Positions 14,947-16,084 of a stretch of 16,084 nt of DNA are shown here, piece after piece (the first letter of the stretch is position 1; each line of letters begins with the position of its first letter). The stretch is from contig CAAFYT010000048.1 of assembly GCA_900767325.1 (NCBI GenBank), positions 1 to 16,084 on the forward strand. The letters run 5' to 3'. The notes under the pieces were generated by a model. That model saw only the letters and a program-made list of their open reading frames with translations, was not told the origin of the DNA and did no database searches. Origin of the DNA: Kiritimatiellia bacterium (GTDB lineage Bacteria > Verrucomicrobiota > Kiritimatiellia > RFP12 > UBA1067). A program made the translations under genes and the position numbers.

Positions 14947-16084
14947 TTCGTTCTTACCCATTGGCTTAAACCTCAGTTTCCAACCCCACGGCGCGGGATT
15001 GGAACCATCCGCCGTCAGTAACCACAGCACGGGGAAACGAGGAGCGCGTTCGGGGGCTGGGCCACAACCATCCGTAATGTAGATCAGGCACGACGGTTCG
15101 ATGTCGGGATGCTCTTCGACATACTCAAACGGAGGCCAGAAGTCCGTCCCACCATGTCCGTAGGTTTTCCATTCGGGACTTGCGATTGGATTGAAAGCGT
15201 CATACTTGCTGACATCCTGTATTTCGCAATCACACTGAATGACGGTCAGCTCGTAATCGCCAAAGGAATTGAGAAGCGAATTGAGTTCCGAGAAGAACTG
15301 CGGAAGGTCATTCGTCGTCGAGCCGCTCGTATCGACGGCCACGACCGCCCGCAACATCTCCTTGCGCGAACTTTGCAGATAGAGTCCTCGTCCAATATGG
15401 CGGCGATTCGGCGGCAGCCAGCGGCGACTACCGCCATAGCAGCTCGTGACGAACTGCGCCAAAACCTCCTGCCAGCGAATCTGCGGCTTCAGTGCCGCAC
15501 GAACGACGCTTTCGAGGTGCGCGGGAATATCGCCGCGTGTCCGCTGCATTTGCTGGGCGACCGCGACGATCTTCTCGCGAATCTTCTCTGCGAGGTCTTT
15601 CGGGAACCCAACCTTGAAGTCGGGATCAATGCCCTTCTCTCCCCACTGGTCCTTGAAGCCGCCCTCACCTTCGCCATCCCCCGGATAGACGTGCTTGTCG
15701 AACTGTCCCTCTTTCCCACCCGATTGAGGATTGATCTTGTTGGTGGGCAACAGCTCGTACATTTCCTCGGCGGAAAGTCCATCGGGCCAGTCAGGCTCGG
15801 GCATCAGCACCCAAGACGGCACGACGAGACCTTCCTTCTTGAGCATCCGGTTGATCTCCATGTCCGTCGCAACGTTGAACTTTTTCTGGTTCCGCGTCTG
15901 ACAGCGGAGCATGTGCATGAGAACACAATGCCACGCCTCGTGAGCCATAACGAAAAGGCGTTCGTCCGCATTCAGCTTCGACATGAAGGATATGTCAAAG
16001 AAAATACGCGATCCATCCGTCGCCGCCGTATTGAGTCGCAGATCCCTCACCGGAACAAGTTCCAGCCGCATGAGGATCCCGCCC
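14944..16084 (-). CDS. putative metallopeptidase with VWA-like domain (DUF2201 family, 5' partial)
   Basis: The frame is open to the window edge. The first in-frame ATG is at 16071, giving 375 aa; residues below count from it. It starts in the middle of the family's N-terminal domain (RLELVP leading to NTAATDGSRIFFD), and family members usually have more sequence before this, so the true start is probably outside the window. The zinc-peptidase motif HEAWH (44-48) and a downstream Asp70 (ATDMEINRML) resemble the DUF2201 N-terminal putative metallopeptidase domain. A Gly/Glu-rich linker (about 118-140) follows. The C-terminal VWA-like domain has a MIDAS: DTSGS (247-251), Thr309 (GHGGTDFW) and Asp334 (YITDG). 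Such proteins are often paired with a MoxR-type AAA+ ATPase, which would be expected beyond the right edge. Cellular role is unknown. Confidence 0.85.
   Translation of the reverse strand, partial: GGILMRLELVPVRDLRLNTAATDGSRIFFDISFMSKLNADERLFVMAHEAWHCVLMHMLRCQTRNQKKFNVATDMEINRMLKKEGLVVPSWVLMPEPDWPDGLSAEEMYELLPTNKINPQSGGKEGQFDKHVYPGDGEGEGGFKDQWGEKGIDPDFKVGFPKDLAEKIREKIVAVAQQMQRTRGDIPAHLESVVRAALKPQIRWQEVLAQFVTSCYGGSRRWLPPNRRHIGRGLYLQSSRKEMLRAVVAVDTSGSTTNDLPQFFSELNSLLNSFGDYELTVIQCDCEIQDVSKYDAFNPIASPEWKTYGHGGTDFWPPFEYVEEHPDIEPSCLIYITDGCGPAPERAPRFPVLWLLTADGSNPAPWGWKLRFKPMGKNE

Overview
The window is GC-rich DNA from a Gram-negative-type bacterium. A tripartite efflux pump with an outer-membrane factor implies an outer membrane. 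Every supported gene reads on the minus strand, so the biological order runs from the right edge to the left. The first 17 bases are not genomic: they match the end of the Illumina read-1 adapter, so the left edge is an untrimmed contig end. No marker gene fixes the lineage. The E. coli-type PurB and the CBM9/transglutaminase secreted protein would fit a PVC-group or gut/environmental metagenome bacterium, but that is only a guess.

Right end (about 14.4-16.1 kb). This part looks less GC-rich than the rest. It holds the 5'-truncated gene of a putative metallopeptidase with a VWA-like domain (DUF2201 family), then a small orphan MraZ/AbrB-like protein. The MraZ-like gene has its own extended -10 promoter, whose TG comes from the stop codon of the preceding gene.

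Middle (6.5-14.3 kb). This is a mixed housekeeping cluster: trpS (apparently leaderless), tdh and kbl (threonine to glycine plus acetyl-CoA), a large secreted three-part protein (CBM9-like domain, glycosidase-like TIM barrel, transglutaminase-like domain), purB and miaA. The last three genes overlap by 4 nt (ATGA, GTGA), so the unknown secreted protein appears translationally coupled to purB. The MiaA is unusually short and lacks the tRNA-binding insertion region.

Left (0.5-6.5 kb). A consensus promoter, whose -35 box overlaps the miaA stop codon, drives an RND efflux operon in the order periplasmic adaptor, HAE1-type transporter, outer-membrane lipoprotein. Two short perfect palindromes flank the start region of this promoter and are candidate operators; no regulator gene is in the window. 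A CAT-anticodon tRNA with its own promoter follows, and 13 nt after its CCA end a HAD-family phosphatase (phosphoglycolate phosphatase-like) begins and runs into the contig end.

No IS element, CRISPR array, integrase, prophage gene or convincing intrinsic terminator was found. The clearest leads for something undescribed are the CBM9/TIM-barrel/transglutaminase protein and the insertion-less MiaA.
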